Below, in pieces: positions 1 to 9,904 of a DNA stretch of 22,822 nucleotides. How positions within the stretch are numbered: position 1 is the stretch's first letter; every line of letters begins with the position of its first letter. Both the position numbers and the translations under genes were made by a program. This DNA comes from Bolinopsis microptera (Eukaryota > Ctenophora > Tentaculata > Lobata > Bolinopsidae): assembly GCF_026151205.1 (NCBI RefSeq), contig NW_026971883.1:1-22822 (forward strand). The letters run 5' to 3'. Below the pieces are notes generated by a model. That model searched no databases. It was not told the DNA's origin and saw nothing but the letters and a program-made list of their open reading frames with translations.

Positions 1-5
1 AGAAA

Positions 6-69
6 GTATACCTGTAGAATGTATACCTGTAGAATGTATACCTGTAGAATGTATACCTGTAGAATGTAT
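6..69. repeat. 15-bp tandem repeat (minisatellite)
   Basis: The unit GTATACCTGTAGAAT is repeated four times without error, followed by a partial fifth copy. It begins at the window edge, so the array may extend further left. Confidence 0.95.
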
Positions 70-401
70 CCAGTAGCGTGCATGAGCTCCAGATCTATTA
101 TAGTGATCTGTCTTGGGTAGAGGAGTAGCAGCTTGTTTCTACAGTAGGGCGAGTGCACCACTTTTATTAAACCCTGACGATTATAATAGTATATCAAGTT
201 CATATGTTTTTACAGGCATACTAAGTAAGCATTATGAATATAACAAAATATAAAAATATAACAAAAATAACTATATGAGGAGCGGTGGATGCTCACAACA
301 ATTTTAACTTCAATGGGTGTTCTTAGATTTTTGACGGATAACCAAGTAATGAATTACAACCTGTTATAATATATGAGTTTTAAGATTATTAATTGTTATA
401 T
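70..401. other. AT-rich stretch, no gene seen
   Basis: I see no convincing exon, RNA gene or repeat boundary here. It would be an intron or the 3' flank of the minus-strand WDR11 gene, whose later exons lie outside the window. Confidence 0.5.
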
Positions 402-424
402 TATATATATATATATATATATAT
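402..424. repeat. (TA)n microsatellite
   Basis: This is a run of about 11 TA dinucleotides directly before the LINE fragment. The reverse-transcriptase reading frame fades into it, so it marks the 5' truncation point of that copy. Confidence 0.9.
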
Positions 425-862
425 CTGGTAGTATCCGTTTTAATGTACAATTCATCTTGCTGGGCTGCCCCTAAATCAGTATTGGAAAAACTAGATATTG
501 CTCACAGACGTCATCTGCGATCAATTTTGAATTACAAATACCCTCACATCATTTCCAACAAGAACTTGTATAAACGCTGCAATAGCGAACCATTGTCAGC
601 TAAAGTGGCTCGTAGTCGGTGGAGGATGCTCGGACATGTACTGCGTGGGCCTACAGATGGTCCAGCCTATTCGTCGCTTGTTTTTGCTGTTAACACCTTA
701 CAGCTTCAAGGGCGGCGTGGAAGACCGCAGTCAAACCTTTTCTCACTGATTCTACACGACCTTAGTGTTCGAAAATTATCGTTAAATAATTTATGTGATT
801 TAAACAATTTAACTTTAATCGCTCAGAATAGAGTTAAATGGAGAAGTATGCAAATTGCATGA
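425..862 (+). pseudogene. LINE reverse transcriptase, C-terminal fragment
   Basis: This is a 5'-truncated non-LTR retrotransposon. The frame is open from just after the TA microsatellite (the in-frame ATG at 443 is probably internal) to a stop at 862. It encodes only the region downstream of the catalytic RT motifs. Visible hallmarks are SVLMYNSSCW, the RRHLRSILN stretch, the RWRMLGHVLRG motif and a GRRGRPQSNL segment, which match the post-RT region of Ingi/RTE-type LINE ORF2 proteins. The catalytic motifs and endonuclease are missing. The copy lies antisense to WDR11, in its fourth intron or 3' flank. The clade is not certain; that it is a LINE fragment is. Confidence 0.85.
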
Positions 863-960
863 CTTTTGTTTGAGAAAGATTAGGGGACAGAAATGTTTAC
901 TTTGTTTACTATCTGTTTCTTAGAGCTTTTGTTTATATATATATATATTATATATATTAT
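863..960 (+). mobile_element. Probable LINE 3' UTR ending in (TA)n tail
   Basis: This is non-coding sequence after the RT fragment's stop, ending in an interrupted TATATA tract at about 935-960. LINEs commonly end in a simple-sequence tail, so I take this as the 3' end of the copy. No target-site duplication was identified. Confidence 0.5.
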
Positions 961-1076
961 AGCTGATGTAAGAAGGTGAAGAAGAAGGAACAAGAGATCC
1001 AAAGAGAAAGGAATTTTGTATTTTAATATCCCCAATTTTGGTGTATTATTAGGTATTGAATAGGTTGTAACAGAAC

Positions 1077-2421
1077 CTGCATGCTGTTGGAATGAGGGTG
1101 GTAGTCCCCGGTAATACTGGGTTGCAGGGAGTCAGATCTTCCTTTGTTACCCAGAGCTAGTTGGTATTTCTTAGGGTGGCTGTTTGGGGTTTTACAGAGG
1201 TCTAGATCATTTACAAAGATCAGGGAGTTGTCGCTAACCAGCACTAGCCTACTTTCGTCAAACGGGTCTGAGGTTGGTATGATTTGGTGGTGAGATTAAA
1301 TATAAGGAAGATTATGGAACGGTACATGGTCATTAAATTGTGACAATAATAAACTATCAAAATTGGTCCAGTTATCCAATGGAAATTCAGATAATCATGA
1401 TCTTTCTTCCACCAGTCACCACAATAAAAAAGGCAATGAAATATTTAACCGCTATTCTTTGAGAATTTAAATACCTAAAGAGAAGGAGTACATAGGATCT
1501 ACAAAAGTTTGTTTCCAGATCCTAGTTCCGGAAGCAGCATTCCACAGGACTACGTTGTGGGGAGGCAGTAAAACGATCAGGAAGAATGTGTTGGGGACCC
1601 AGCTCATTGTTACGTTGCCTGATGTTCTAGTGGCTTCTATCAACTCGTTCACCTTCCGACCGCTTAGTGCCTGGATAGATTGGATACAGTAATACACTAT
1701 ATATTTAACTCAATAATACACCATATATTTAATAAGATATTCGATCTAGATAGTGTTTGAAAATTTGAAAAAGTTGAGCTCTTTAAACATAAATCTTGAT
1801 TAATAGTAGAACAAGGGTAATAAGTTGAACAAGGGTAAGAAGATATTATCAAGATGTTATCAAGAGGAATTACTGACCTCCCACACAATGACTCTGCCAG
1901 ACTTGTCACCGGATGCTAACAACAGGGACACAGGTACAAGCAAGTTGTGGTAGGGATTGTGTCCACACCATTTCACCTGGGTAGTGAGGGTACTGAATCT
2001 CATATTATATTATAACGTTATGTATCTAATATTTAATATCTGTATATTTTGCGGGGGTCATCCCCCCCCCCCCTCTTCCTTCGAACACTACTCAAAAATC
2101 AAGATTAGGAAAAATATTGTGAAAGTTCCTCACTTAGATTTTAAAATATTAGCTCTCTAAAATGGGGATTTTATAGTTTACATGACACATAAGTCATAAA
2201 CTAATAAAATCAAAAAGATAACACCGACTATCAACACAACTTACAGTAGAAACATTGAAGTTGTGAGCAGCTAGGACCTGGAGCAACTGAAGAGACTCAA
2301 CATGAACCACAGCCACGGAGTTGTGAGACCCATACGCGATTAAACCTTGTGGGCCCCAGTCGAGAGCACCTGTATTTTGTGCAGAGAGAGGACCCGGTAT
2401 AGACCTAGGGCTCAACCTCAT
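1077..2421 (-). CDS. WDR11: WDR11 (WD repeat-containing protein 11), N-terminal exons only
   Basis: Four exons on the minus strand encode about the first 221 residues of WDR11, a large protein (about 1,220 residues in human) with two WD40 propellers. WDR11 acts with FAM91A1 at the trans-Golgi network in tethering endosome-derived vesicles and is linked to ciliogenesis. Exon 1 is 2245-2421 (ATG at 2421, in-frame stop just upstream), exon 2 is 1878-1976, exon 3 is 1475-1670 and exon 4 is 1267 down to about 1077. Introns are GT-AG with phases 0, 0 and 1, and the frame is continuous. Matches to human WDR11 that I recall include LDWGPQGLIAYG (residues 20-31), NVVLWNAASGT in exon 3 and SLDPFDESRL across the exon 3/4 junction. 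The exon 4 donor is ambiguous: 1077 (GCAG|GTTCTG) or 1151 (CTGG|GTAACA). The remainder lies beyond the left edge. Intron 1 holds a 12-C tract at 2062-2073. Confidence 0.93.
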
Positions 2422-2867
2422 CTTTTAAGGGGTTAGGGTATTTACATCCTATTACTGAGCTTGGTTGTTGGTGTGAGTATATGATTACGTGGAACTTATT
2501 TTCAAACGTTTTAGCAACCAATAAGTATTAATTGATCATGTGAGATGTCGAGGCAAAAGATAGATTGAAGATGAACACGTTTTTAAAGTTTATTCTGCTT
2601 TGCATTCAAATCAGTAAACAAGGAAATGCATTGTAAGTCTGAATTAGAAATATTATAAATATAGTACATAATCATGTTATGTCAGTAGAATGTGCAAAAT
2701 AAATAAAACAAAGCATACAAATAAAAATTTAGATTTCCTAACAATTCTGGAAAACTGGATAAAATAGGAGCTTAAAATAATTCAGTTTAAACATTCATTA
2801 ATTCTAATTTCTAGTCAGCTATAAGCTGTTAAAAAGATCATAGAAGATCCAGTACAAATACCTAAAT
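2422..2867. other. Intergenic spacer between Kelch gene and WDR11
   Basis: This 446-bp AT-rich spacer separates the Kelch stop codon (2868) from the WDR11 start (2421), both on the minus strand. It should hold the Kelch 3' UTR and the WDR11 promoter and 5' UTR. The sequence shows no CpG-rich block or obvious core-promoter motif. Confidence 0.6.
2589..2594 (-). terminator. Candidate poly(A) signal for the Kelch gene
   Basis: AATAAA on the minus strand, about 275 nt after the Kelch stop codon. It is the only canonical hexamer I found on that strand between the stop and WDR11. In AT-rich DNA a six-base match is weak evidence. Confidence 0.4.
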
Positions 2868-5085
2868 TCATACCCCAGCAAGCTTATCACTGGGAGTTTC
2901 ATTAGAGTCATCTGCCATATTACAATCTCCTACAGCACTAGGATCACTGACAATATCTTCAGTTTCCTCTACGACTGGAGGAGGTATTTCTACACTCTTC
3001 AGAAGATTACAATCCAATCGATATACACCTGTGTCAAACTCCTGAAAATATTCCCTTGTCATAGCTTAGTGGAAATCTAAAACAGGTGCTGCATCCAGTT
3101 TTCCAACTATTGTGGAAACTCTGATTTACTGACATCAACAGTTATCTGTTCAATCTTTCACGTATTTATGAACTTTCATTAGAGCTTTAACTTGCACATA
3201 TTTATAATTGATATTAAACCGACCTGACAGCACTGTTGGATCATATCAAACTTGTTAGAACCCCCAAACATAACCAAAGTACCGTCCCCCAATACTAACA
3301 AGGTGCTTTGTCCCCGAGGAGAAGGCATAGCTTCCACTACTGGAGAATACCAGCCCCCTGTCTCACAATCTGCAAAACATCAAGTTAATGTATCAAAATT
3401 GGTTTTTACTGTACACCCTTTATATAGATTTATGTGAAAGACAAAGCCGAGACTATAAAATTCGAGACAACGTTGAAATCAGCCCAACTAGGAAATAAGT
3501 ATTTAGTGACATTTCATCAGAATAACATGAAAACGCTGGTATACCTAAAACATTGAGTTGATCACTGTGGGAGTTGTCATTAAATCTGCCTCCATATGTT
3601 AGCATGAACTGGCCAAATTGGGCAGAGCTGTGAAATGAGGTTGGAGCAGGTCTGGCTCCAGCATCTTCAAAAGAGCTCCACTCCAACGTTGAAAGATCTA
3701 AGGTAAACAAATCCTGTGGGTTGAATATTTTGCAGATGCAGTGGAAAATTATCAGTATATCTGCAGCAAACTAGCTCTCCAGCAAACTAGCTGTCCAGTG
3801 CTGTTACAATACAAGAATACAACCTATTATCAATGTTCCTTCATATCACAAGTTTCATGACACTGACAATACTAAATAAACTTACCTGATTTCTGGCTTT
3901 ACTATCTTTTCCCCCAAATATCGTCATTTTATTTTTGTAGATGTTTGCAGAATGTGCAGCCCTGGGGACAGGGCCTCCAATCATGGAAACATTTGGTGCA
4001 TCCCATGAATTATTTTTAGGATCAAAAAGAAAGACATCGTTGTACCATGTGAAATTAGCACTTTGATCATCGTCATCTTCAGTATCCTCTACACCAGTAG
4101 CTGGACCAAACCCACCAAATATAACTATTCTCCCTTCCCATATGACTGATGTGTGTTTGTCTCTGGGTGAAGGCTTGATTCCAGTAATCGCCAGCTTCTC
4201 CCATTTTTCTGTTACTGCAAAATGATTTCGATTTGACACTTTTATCAAATTCAAATGTGTCAATCAATGAGATGGATGTAAAATATCTTCAATGAAACGA
4301 TTTTAATTGTACAATCTTACCAGTATCAAATGACCACATGTCATTATTCCATCCTGTTTCCCTATTCAGTCCACCAAAGAGATATAATTTTGTTCCAACA
4401 CAGTTCAAGCTCGCATTGCAAAGTGGGCCAGGCTTTTCACCAGTTACTTGGATTTCTCTCAGTGTATTCTTTTCTGAAGTTAAACTGTTATGCCTTAATG
4501 ATACTGTTTCACTGAAAAATATTAGAATTTATGATATATTTCCTAATTGATAAACAAAGTTCATTCACGAGTGGGGAGTCAAATTAGAGTTTAATTCGTT
4601 TACCTACATTTCAAATCAAAATTCTGCTGCTGTTATCTATGACATTGTTGCAGTTGTTGTTACATTAGATTAATGATACCTTGCAATAGTTTAGAGACTT
4701 GTAATTGTACATAAAATATAGGAAAACAAAATTGCTGATTCATAAATACCAGTATCAAAAACTGCAAGACCAAATAACCGTTCATCCAGTCCTAGCCCAC
4801 CATAACAGTAGATCTGAATGGATAAATTTGAAACCACAGTCACAACAATGAACTTCTTATTAAACAATTTTCCGAGGGGAGGTTTAAATTTAAGTTTTCA
4901 GTTTAAATGAACAAAAACTTGATGTCAAATTTTGGAGAACTGAACATTTTTACCTTATTATTCAAAGCAACTGAAGAATGCCCTTCCTTGCCTTGAATCT
5001 GAACATCAAGACCTTTGTTCCATTTTACTTCACAGGGTGACTTAAGAGGCTCCCTGTTAAGGACAGTTCCCTGCTCATTACCCAT
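2868..5085 (-). CDS. Kelch-repeat six-bladed propeller protein (KLHDC-like)
   Basis: Seven coding exons on the minus strand join in frame: 4954-5085, 4750-4813, 4321-4503, 3886-4214, 3545-3713, 3224-3369 and 2868-3041. They total 1,197 nt, or 398 residues plus stop, and all introns are GT-AG. Kelch double-glycine motifs occur at residues 49-50 (IYCYGG), 109-110 (LYLFGG), 160-161 (IVIFGG), 227-228 (MTIFGG), 277-278 (MLTYGG) and 328-329 (LVMFGG). That is one per blade of a six-bladed galactose-oxidase-type propeller. An acidic loop (DTEDDDD, about 170-176) follows blade 3, and the C-terminal 50 residues are acidic and outside the propeller. The layout resembles KLHDC1/2/3 and related Kelch-only proteins; I cannot assign an orthologue. 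There is no BTB, F-box or membrane segment. The start MGNEQG follows an acceptor-like AG at 5088-5089, so a non-coding 5' exon may exist. Exon 3 uses the AG at 4504-4505, because the nearer upstream AG gives a stop. Confidence 0.9.
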
Positions 5086-5504
5086 GTCTACAAATTAAGG
5101 AGAGTTAACTAGTTACCTGGAGATTATATATTGAAAAGTGTTAAAAGTAGGCATAAAAAATCACCACAAGCATAACATCATGCAAATGCCTGAGCGTTTA
5201 CGAAATATTTCAAATTCCCTGAATGTGTATTATGTATTTTAAGGCCACAGGGGGGGGTCTGAGGTCGATTTTGAGATTTTGAGATATGTTGTAGACCTCA
5301 ATCTACATTTTCAAATGCTTTTGTCTTAACCGAAAACAAAGTTTCCTATTTGAAGATATCGCTCGTTGAATTTTGAGGTTTACCTGTAATTCTATTGTAA
5401 ATGAAAACTTTAAATGAAATCGTGTTCAAAATCTATCTTCTTTTTCAGTTTATGACTTAGAACCTTGTAACCTTGCAAAACAGTGTTCTTCAAGGTATTT
5501 TGAG

Positions 5505-5650
5505 TTTTTGTTATGTAACGATTTATGATATCTTGCTCCAAAGCTGAGATATGAGGTTAACCATGAGTGCAGGTTACAAAATTTAAAATGGTTAACCTCA
5601 TAAAAAGAGTTAGGAGCAAAATTACAACAATCGTTACATAACAAACTTTT
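5505..5650. repeat. Long imperfect hairpin inside the TTAA element
   Basis: The left arm (5505-5563) and right arm (5589-5650) are inverted copies sharing TTGTTATGTAACGATT, TTGCTCC and ATGAGGTTAACCA, separated by a 25-bp loop. The motif GGTTAACCTCAT recurs near 7946, so it may be a family-specific subterminal motif. Confidence 0.85.
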
Positions 5651-5893
5651 AAATTTATAAAGCAATGAAAGGCATTAGTTTGGTCAAATCAAACGGAACA
5701 TATGCTATCAGACTTTCAACTGACTAAGGCAGGGTTAAAACAGTTTTGACGCTAGCAACGATCCCCTTTTACATAGTTCCACTAAAATGATAATTTAAGA
5801 TTAAATATGTATACTGTATAGTGATAGGTAAATAAAGTAAAAAATGTAATAAAACGGTAGGGATAAAGTATACTAAGTAAACGTAGTCGACAC

Positions 5894-5901
5894 GTCATAA
5901 A
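5894..5901. repeat. hAT target-site duplication, left copy (GTCATAAA)
   Basis: An 8-bp sequence directly before the hAT terminus, repeated exactly at 7481-7488. Eight-bp duplications are diagnostic of hAT insertion. Confidence 0.95.
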
Positions 5902-7480
5902 TAGGGTTTGCATTATCGGTCCAAAATTTTTTATCGCCGATAACCGATAATAATTTTTCAATTATCGGCGATAACGATAATTATCGGCGATAAAATTTGG
6001 TCAGAACAATTAGCTTATTTTCCATCGATTCAGTGGCTTAATTAATCATACGTTCATGATTTATAACTTCCGTGATTGAGGGTCATGAATTCCCGAGATA
6101 TCGTACACAAATTGTAAACGCGTAATTTCAAAATAGTCAATTAATTGAAAGTGAAGATCCGATATACTTTACAGTGAACAGTCAGTGACAATAACAATCT
6201 TACACAAAGTGGAACGCGTAATTCCAGAATTGTAAATTAATCAAAAGTGAAGTGGTAATAACAATCTCCCCCTATTTGTAATGTGTGCAAAGTTAGAACT
6301 TGCTACATAAGTAACTACTTAGAAGCTTTATTAGCAAAATAGTATTTCAGAAAAATCAACATATCTAAAGATTTGTCAGATAGTCTACATCTTAATTTCG
6401 TGAGAAAGAGTCCACTTGCACTGAAGGTCCGCTCTGCCTCAACAGACGTGGGCGGAATGTTCAAAATACGGAATGTTCATGGCATCTCTGATGAAACTGC
6501 TGGTTGCAATTTGATTAAAAGAGAGTCTGTCTACAGCCGCTAAACAGCTATACATTTCGGCTTGAGTTTTCTTTTCGATGTAAGATACTATTAGGGACTG
6601 ATTTTTTGGTCGCTTGACTTTGGGGGGATGCCGAAGGTTTATCATTATTAGCAGCTGCATTTTCTATACCGTGTTTAACTCTCAAGTGGTACCAAAGACT
6701 AGTGTAAGACCTTTTGGCTGTTGTGCTGAGAAAAGACTTGTCACATTGCATGCAGGCCACGTTGTCCCCCTCTTTTGTGAAATGTTTCCAGATCTCGTTG
6801 GTTGACATATCAAGATTAACTAGTTTTCCGAGACACAACAGAAAACAGATAACAACTGATACGTGTAACGTAATCAATCAACGATTTAAGCAAATGAGCG
6901 ACCCAGGCAAGTTAATCATAGGCATTTCTCAGGGGAGGGGCGTGGAGTGTGGACTGTGCAGGAGTGTATTGTGTTGTTATGATGTGTACTGTGTCGGGTT
7001 CAAATTATTACCTTATACGGTTGTAACTGAATTGATAGTTTGAAGTGAACAGCTTATCTGTAATAGGGTGGGCGAAACTACGGGATACTTATTACAGATT
7101 TACCGTTTAAACTTTAATTCCGTTGAATTCAAATATGCAACTATCCCATGAAATATGAATACTTTTACATAGTACATACCTTGTTTCACCAATCAACAGT
7201 GATAAGATAACATTGCAAATCTTGCTGATTTAAGTACTTAAGTAGCAAATTCAGATGTTTTGATCAGTTTCACACATATCTTATGATCAATCTTGTGAAA
7301 ATGGGAGGTAAGAATCTGCGAGTTAGCTGTTAAGTCTCGAAAATTCCGAAATTATTTTTGAAAAGAAATTTCTGAAATTATCGGTTTATCGGTCAGAAAT
7401 TATCGCCGATAACCGATAACGATTTTACTACGAATTATCGCCTATAATTTTATCGCCGATATTATCGATTGCAAACCCTA
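5902..7480 (-). mobile_element. hAT DNA transposon, internally deleted
   Basis: The 1,579-bp element has termini TAGGGTTTGCA at 5902 and the reverse complement TGCAAACCCTA at the right end (7480), and an exact 8-bp duplication GTCATAAA on both sides. Both subterminal regions (about 5930-5998 and 7377-7470) carry several near-palindromic TTATCGGCGATAA boxes, plausible transposase-binding repeats. The minus strand holds remnants of a BED-finger hAT transposase. The copy lies inside the older TTAA element and must be younger than it. It is non-autonomous because its transposase is broken. Confidence 0.95.
6315..6808 (-). pseudogene. hAT transposase remnant: BED finger joined to hAT C-terminal domain
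   Basis: Reading starts at 6808 (MSTNEIWKHFT), giving a BED zinc finger with CMQC and HLRVKH as ligand pairs, so the N-terminal DNA-binding domain is recognisable. A frameshift around the C-run near 6620-6630 moves the reading to another frame, which gives AAVDRLSFNQIATSSFIRD, the usual start of the hAT catalytic region. At 6453-6479 a large internal deletion joins this to the C-terminal dimerisation domain in a third frame (PPTSVEAERTFSASGLF and LSDKSLDMLIFLK), ending at a stop at 6315-6317. The RNase-H-like catalytic core is absent, so the product cannot be active. Confidence 0.9.
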
Positions 7481-7488
7481 GTCATAAA
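7481..7488. repeat. hAT target-site duplication, right copy (GTCATAAA)
   Basis: Exact match to 5894-5901, immediately after the right hAT terminus. Confidence 0.95.
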
Positions 7489-8081
7489 ACGAACTGACCC
7501 AAATAAACTGATAGATCTCCCGCGCAATTTCCCGCGCAATTCTAAAACTCCAATTTGCGCCGCTGCAAAGTTATTATAAAACTAAATTCAACACGTGCGA
7601 CAAATATTTCGCAACATTAGAAAATGATGCCAACAGGTCAAGCTATGGCATTAATATATTTCCAGGAACATAAGTTCCAAATTTGAGGTGAAATGGATAA
7701 AAACTCTAGGAGAAGATAGATTTTGAAGTCAAAAATTCGAGGTTTTCAGGAGAGGCAAAAAACTGTTTTTTATGTTATGTGATTTTTGAGTATTTTGCCT
7801 TTATTTGTATATTTTTCAAAGTTTAACTGCTGAAATAACACAAAAACAATAAAAACAAAGCTTATTGTAGTTTTCAGTTGTAATGGCATCAATATTTCTG
7901 CCCTCCATTATCGATTTATCAAAAAAATGACGTTAAGGAAGAATTGGTTAACCTCATTTATTAAAAAAAGTAAAATAGCTACAGACAAATGAGTGGTGGC
8001 AAAGTATCCACCAGAAAAATATATATTGATTCAAAGCATAATATTTTTTGCATTTTTTGAAGCCTCGATCCCCCCGTGGCC

Positions 8082-8531
8082 TTAACTTACTTATTCTGAT
8101 TTAATCTAATGTTATAATGATATTTTTATATTTAGAAAGTTATGATATATCATTGTGTGTGTGTGTGTAAATGAAGCACATCAGGCCTTAGATGGGGGCC
8201 CTGTTAAAAGTGCATGTATCATGAAAGGACATCCTTTAGTACAAATTTAGAGGAACATTGATCTAATATTTATTCAATCAGTTACATTGGAGCGTACTGA
8301 AAAATCTATTGAATTATGAATTATTACGAATTTGTGCTTCAATACCAGAGCACAACTGCATTGCTAAAAAAGGCCCTACTACGATAACAAGATATGCATT
8401 GAGCACCATCACTTCTCTTGCCGGGAAGTATTAATAGAATTTTTTCTTATAATTATATAGGTAATGAAATTGAAAATAAAAAGAAGAATAATAATAATAA
8501 TTAGTTTCATCCTGCCAATGAAATGCTTTAT
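8082..8531. other. AT-rich spacer with simple repeats, no gene seen
   Basis: No coding signal is visible. It contains a short (GT)n run near 8153-8168 and an AATAAT run near 8485-8500. Confidence 0.5.
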
Positions 8532-8563
8532 GAATATTTATTCTCCTGAATATTCATTCTCCT
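8532..8563. repeat. 16-bp tandem duplication
   Basis: GAATATTTATTCTCCT is followed directly by GAATATTCATTCTCCT, two copies differing at one base. Confidence 0.9.
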
Positions 8564-8565
8564 GC

Positions 8566-8855
8566 AGCCGGGCCCTAACGAAGGGCCCCGCTGACCCCGC
8601 TGTGCGGGGGGCGCCATCTTAGGGGGCGCAAAATTGTCGTTTGAATGTGGGACAATTTTGAAAGACTTGACTGAGGTACTAGCAAAACTACACGTTTTGC
8701 CCTAGAAACACACTTTTTTAGAGATTTTACCGGTGTATCCTCTAAAATCACCTAATCTGTTCAATTTTAGGAAGGGGCACCAAAAGGGGAGGGGGCGCCA
8801 ACAGGGGGGCGCGTTTTCGGCGGGGGGAGCGCCAACAGGCAACGTTACGCCACTG
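8566..8855. mobile_element. GC-rich transposon fragment with one terminus
   Basis: This GC-rich island in AT-rich surroundings has repeated GGGGGCGCCA blocks and a GGGCCC-TAACGAA-GGGCCC hairpin at its left. Its right edge reads, in reverse complement, CAGTGGCGTAACG. This resembles the CAGTGGCGTA-type termini of hAT-like elements. No matching left terminus is visible, so it is a fragment or a solo end. Confidence 0.55.
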
Positions 8856-9010
8856 GGTAGTATGAATAAATTTTTAAATTAAAATGTATAGTAATGTGCA
8901 GTTTTTGTTACGTGTTGATAATCTAGCTCTCTTATCTCTATTTTATCGCTACATTATAACTGCCATTGTGCGGGTACTGTGTTTTTACTTTATACAAGTA
9001 CATGTACACG

Positions 9011-9883
9011 ATGGATGATGATGAAATGGATATTCTTCAAAGATTGTCAAATTACTTTTCCTACATTACCGATCACCATCAGGTCTATAACTCTTGGGTC
9101 ACTGAACTCTCGGAAGCTATGAACTGTGACCATGAAAATGAGTTTTCAGCTGAAACGTTCAAAAAGCCAGTGAAGGCAGTTTTAGTCAAACATTTGTGTA
9201 ATGTGTATCGGACTACCAGTGATCATGTAGATACGTTTCTGGATATCAAGAAAGATATGGAGGAGTTGAAGAGCGATCTTATCCGATCGCAAAGTACTGT
9301 TATCAAGCTGCAGGCTGAACTTCTGGAAAGCAAATCGAAGCAATTGGAATCCGTGCACTCCACCGTCAAGACCACCGTCCAGGACACTGTTCAAGCTGGG
9401 ATAATCACATTCAGTCAAGCTGTTTCGAAAGCCGCACCTGTACTCACAGAAGAGAGCTTGAAAAAGGTTGTACAGAATGTTATATTAGAAGAGGATCGAA
9501 CTAAGAATGTGTTAATATTTGGTTTCGAGGAGACTAGTGAAGAGAATCTGAATCATGAAGTTGGCGAGATGTTTCAGCAGATTGAAGAAAAGCCACACTT
9601 CGAAGCTGTCCGGGTTGGGAAGAAGTCAGCTGAAAAGATTAGACCAGTTAAAGTTTCTTTTGAAAATTCAAGTACAGTCCATCAGATATTAGTGAAAGCC
9701 AAAGAACTGAGACTGATTTCACGTCATAAAACTGTTTTCATTTCTCCGGACCAATCACCTGAGGAACGAACTATCCATCAGCAGTTGGTCTTAGAGATGA
9801 AACAGATTGCCAAAGAAGACACAGATAAACATTATTATATCAGAAGTGGCAAAATTTGTTGTAAGGACAAGATAGTGGAGTGA
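9011..9883 (+). CDS. LINE ORF1 protein (coiled coil plus RNA-binding-type domain)
   Basis: This intact 290-residue ORF is a non-LTR retrotransposon ORF1 protein, the RNA-binding chaperone component of the retrotransposition particle. I choose MDDDEMDI at 9011; the frame also has upstream ATGs at 8966 and 9002. After an N-terminal segment, residues about 75-130 are heptad-rich and probably coiled coil (DIKKDMEELKSDLIRSQ and following). Residues about 165-235 look like an RRM-type fold, with NVLIFGFEET as a first strand and RPVKVSFEN further on. It ends with a VFISPDQSPEER segment followed by a basic helix, as in ORF1 proteins of CR1/Jockey-type LINEs. There is no zinc knuckle or PHD finger. 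No ORF2 follows on this strand. Family assignment is from pattern recognition, not a search. Confidence 0.8.
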   Translation: MDDDEMDILQRLSNYFSYITDHHQVYNSWVTELSEAMNCDHENEFSAETFKKPVKAVLVKHLCNVYRTTSDHVDTFLDIKKDMEELKSDLIRSQSTVIKLQAELLESKSKQLESVHSTVKTTVQDTVQAGIITFSQAVSKAAPVLTEESLKKVVQNVILEEDRTKNVLIFGFEETSEENLNHEVGEMFQQIEEKPHFEAVRVGKKSAEKIRPVKVSFENSSTVHQILVKAKELRLISRHKTVFISPDQSPEERTIHQQLVLEMKQIAKEDTDKHYYIRSGKICCKDKIVE

Positions 9884-9904
9884 ACGATTTATAATAATGT
9901 TTAA
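9884..9904 (+). mobile_element. ORF1-only LINE 3' UTR, first part
   Basis: Seventeen bases after the ORF1 stop, then the TTAA (9901-9904) used by the element inserted at 9905. The UTR resumes at 13796. Confidence 0.65.

Larger units (their letters stand above)
5243..8081. mobile_element. TTAA-flanked TIR DNA transposon, non-autonomous, split by a hAT
   Basis: Both ends carry an imperfect inverted terminal repeat, GGCCAC(A)GGGGGG followed by a TC/GAGG block, each directly flanked by TTAA (5239-5242 and 8082-8085). TTAA duplication is typical of piggyBac and Kolobok elements. Subterminal inverted similarity continues inward: TTCAAAATCTATCTTCT near 5426 recurs in reverse complement near 7715. 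Removing the nested hAT and its duplication leaves about 1.25 kb with no ORF of note, so this is a MITE-like, non-autonomous copy. It sits about 150 bp upstream of the Kelch start codon. The superfamily is inferred from the target site only. Confidence 0.75.

Noticed and set aside
5083-5085. N-myristoylation of the Kelch protein from the start MGNEQG
   Set aside because: The residue at position 6 is Gly rather than the favoured Ser/Thr, and the start codon is not proven.
6614-7043. Plus-strand ORFs of 63 and 109 codons across the hAT element
   Set aside because: They are antisense shadows of the BED-finger transposase remnant, which is recognisable on the minus strand.
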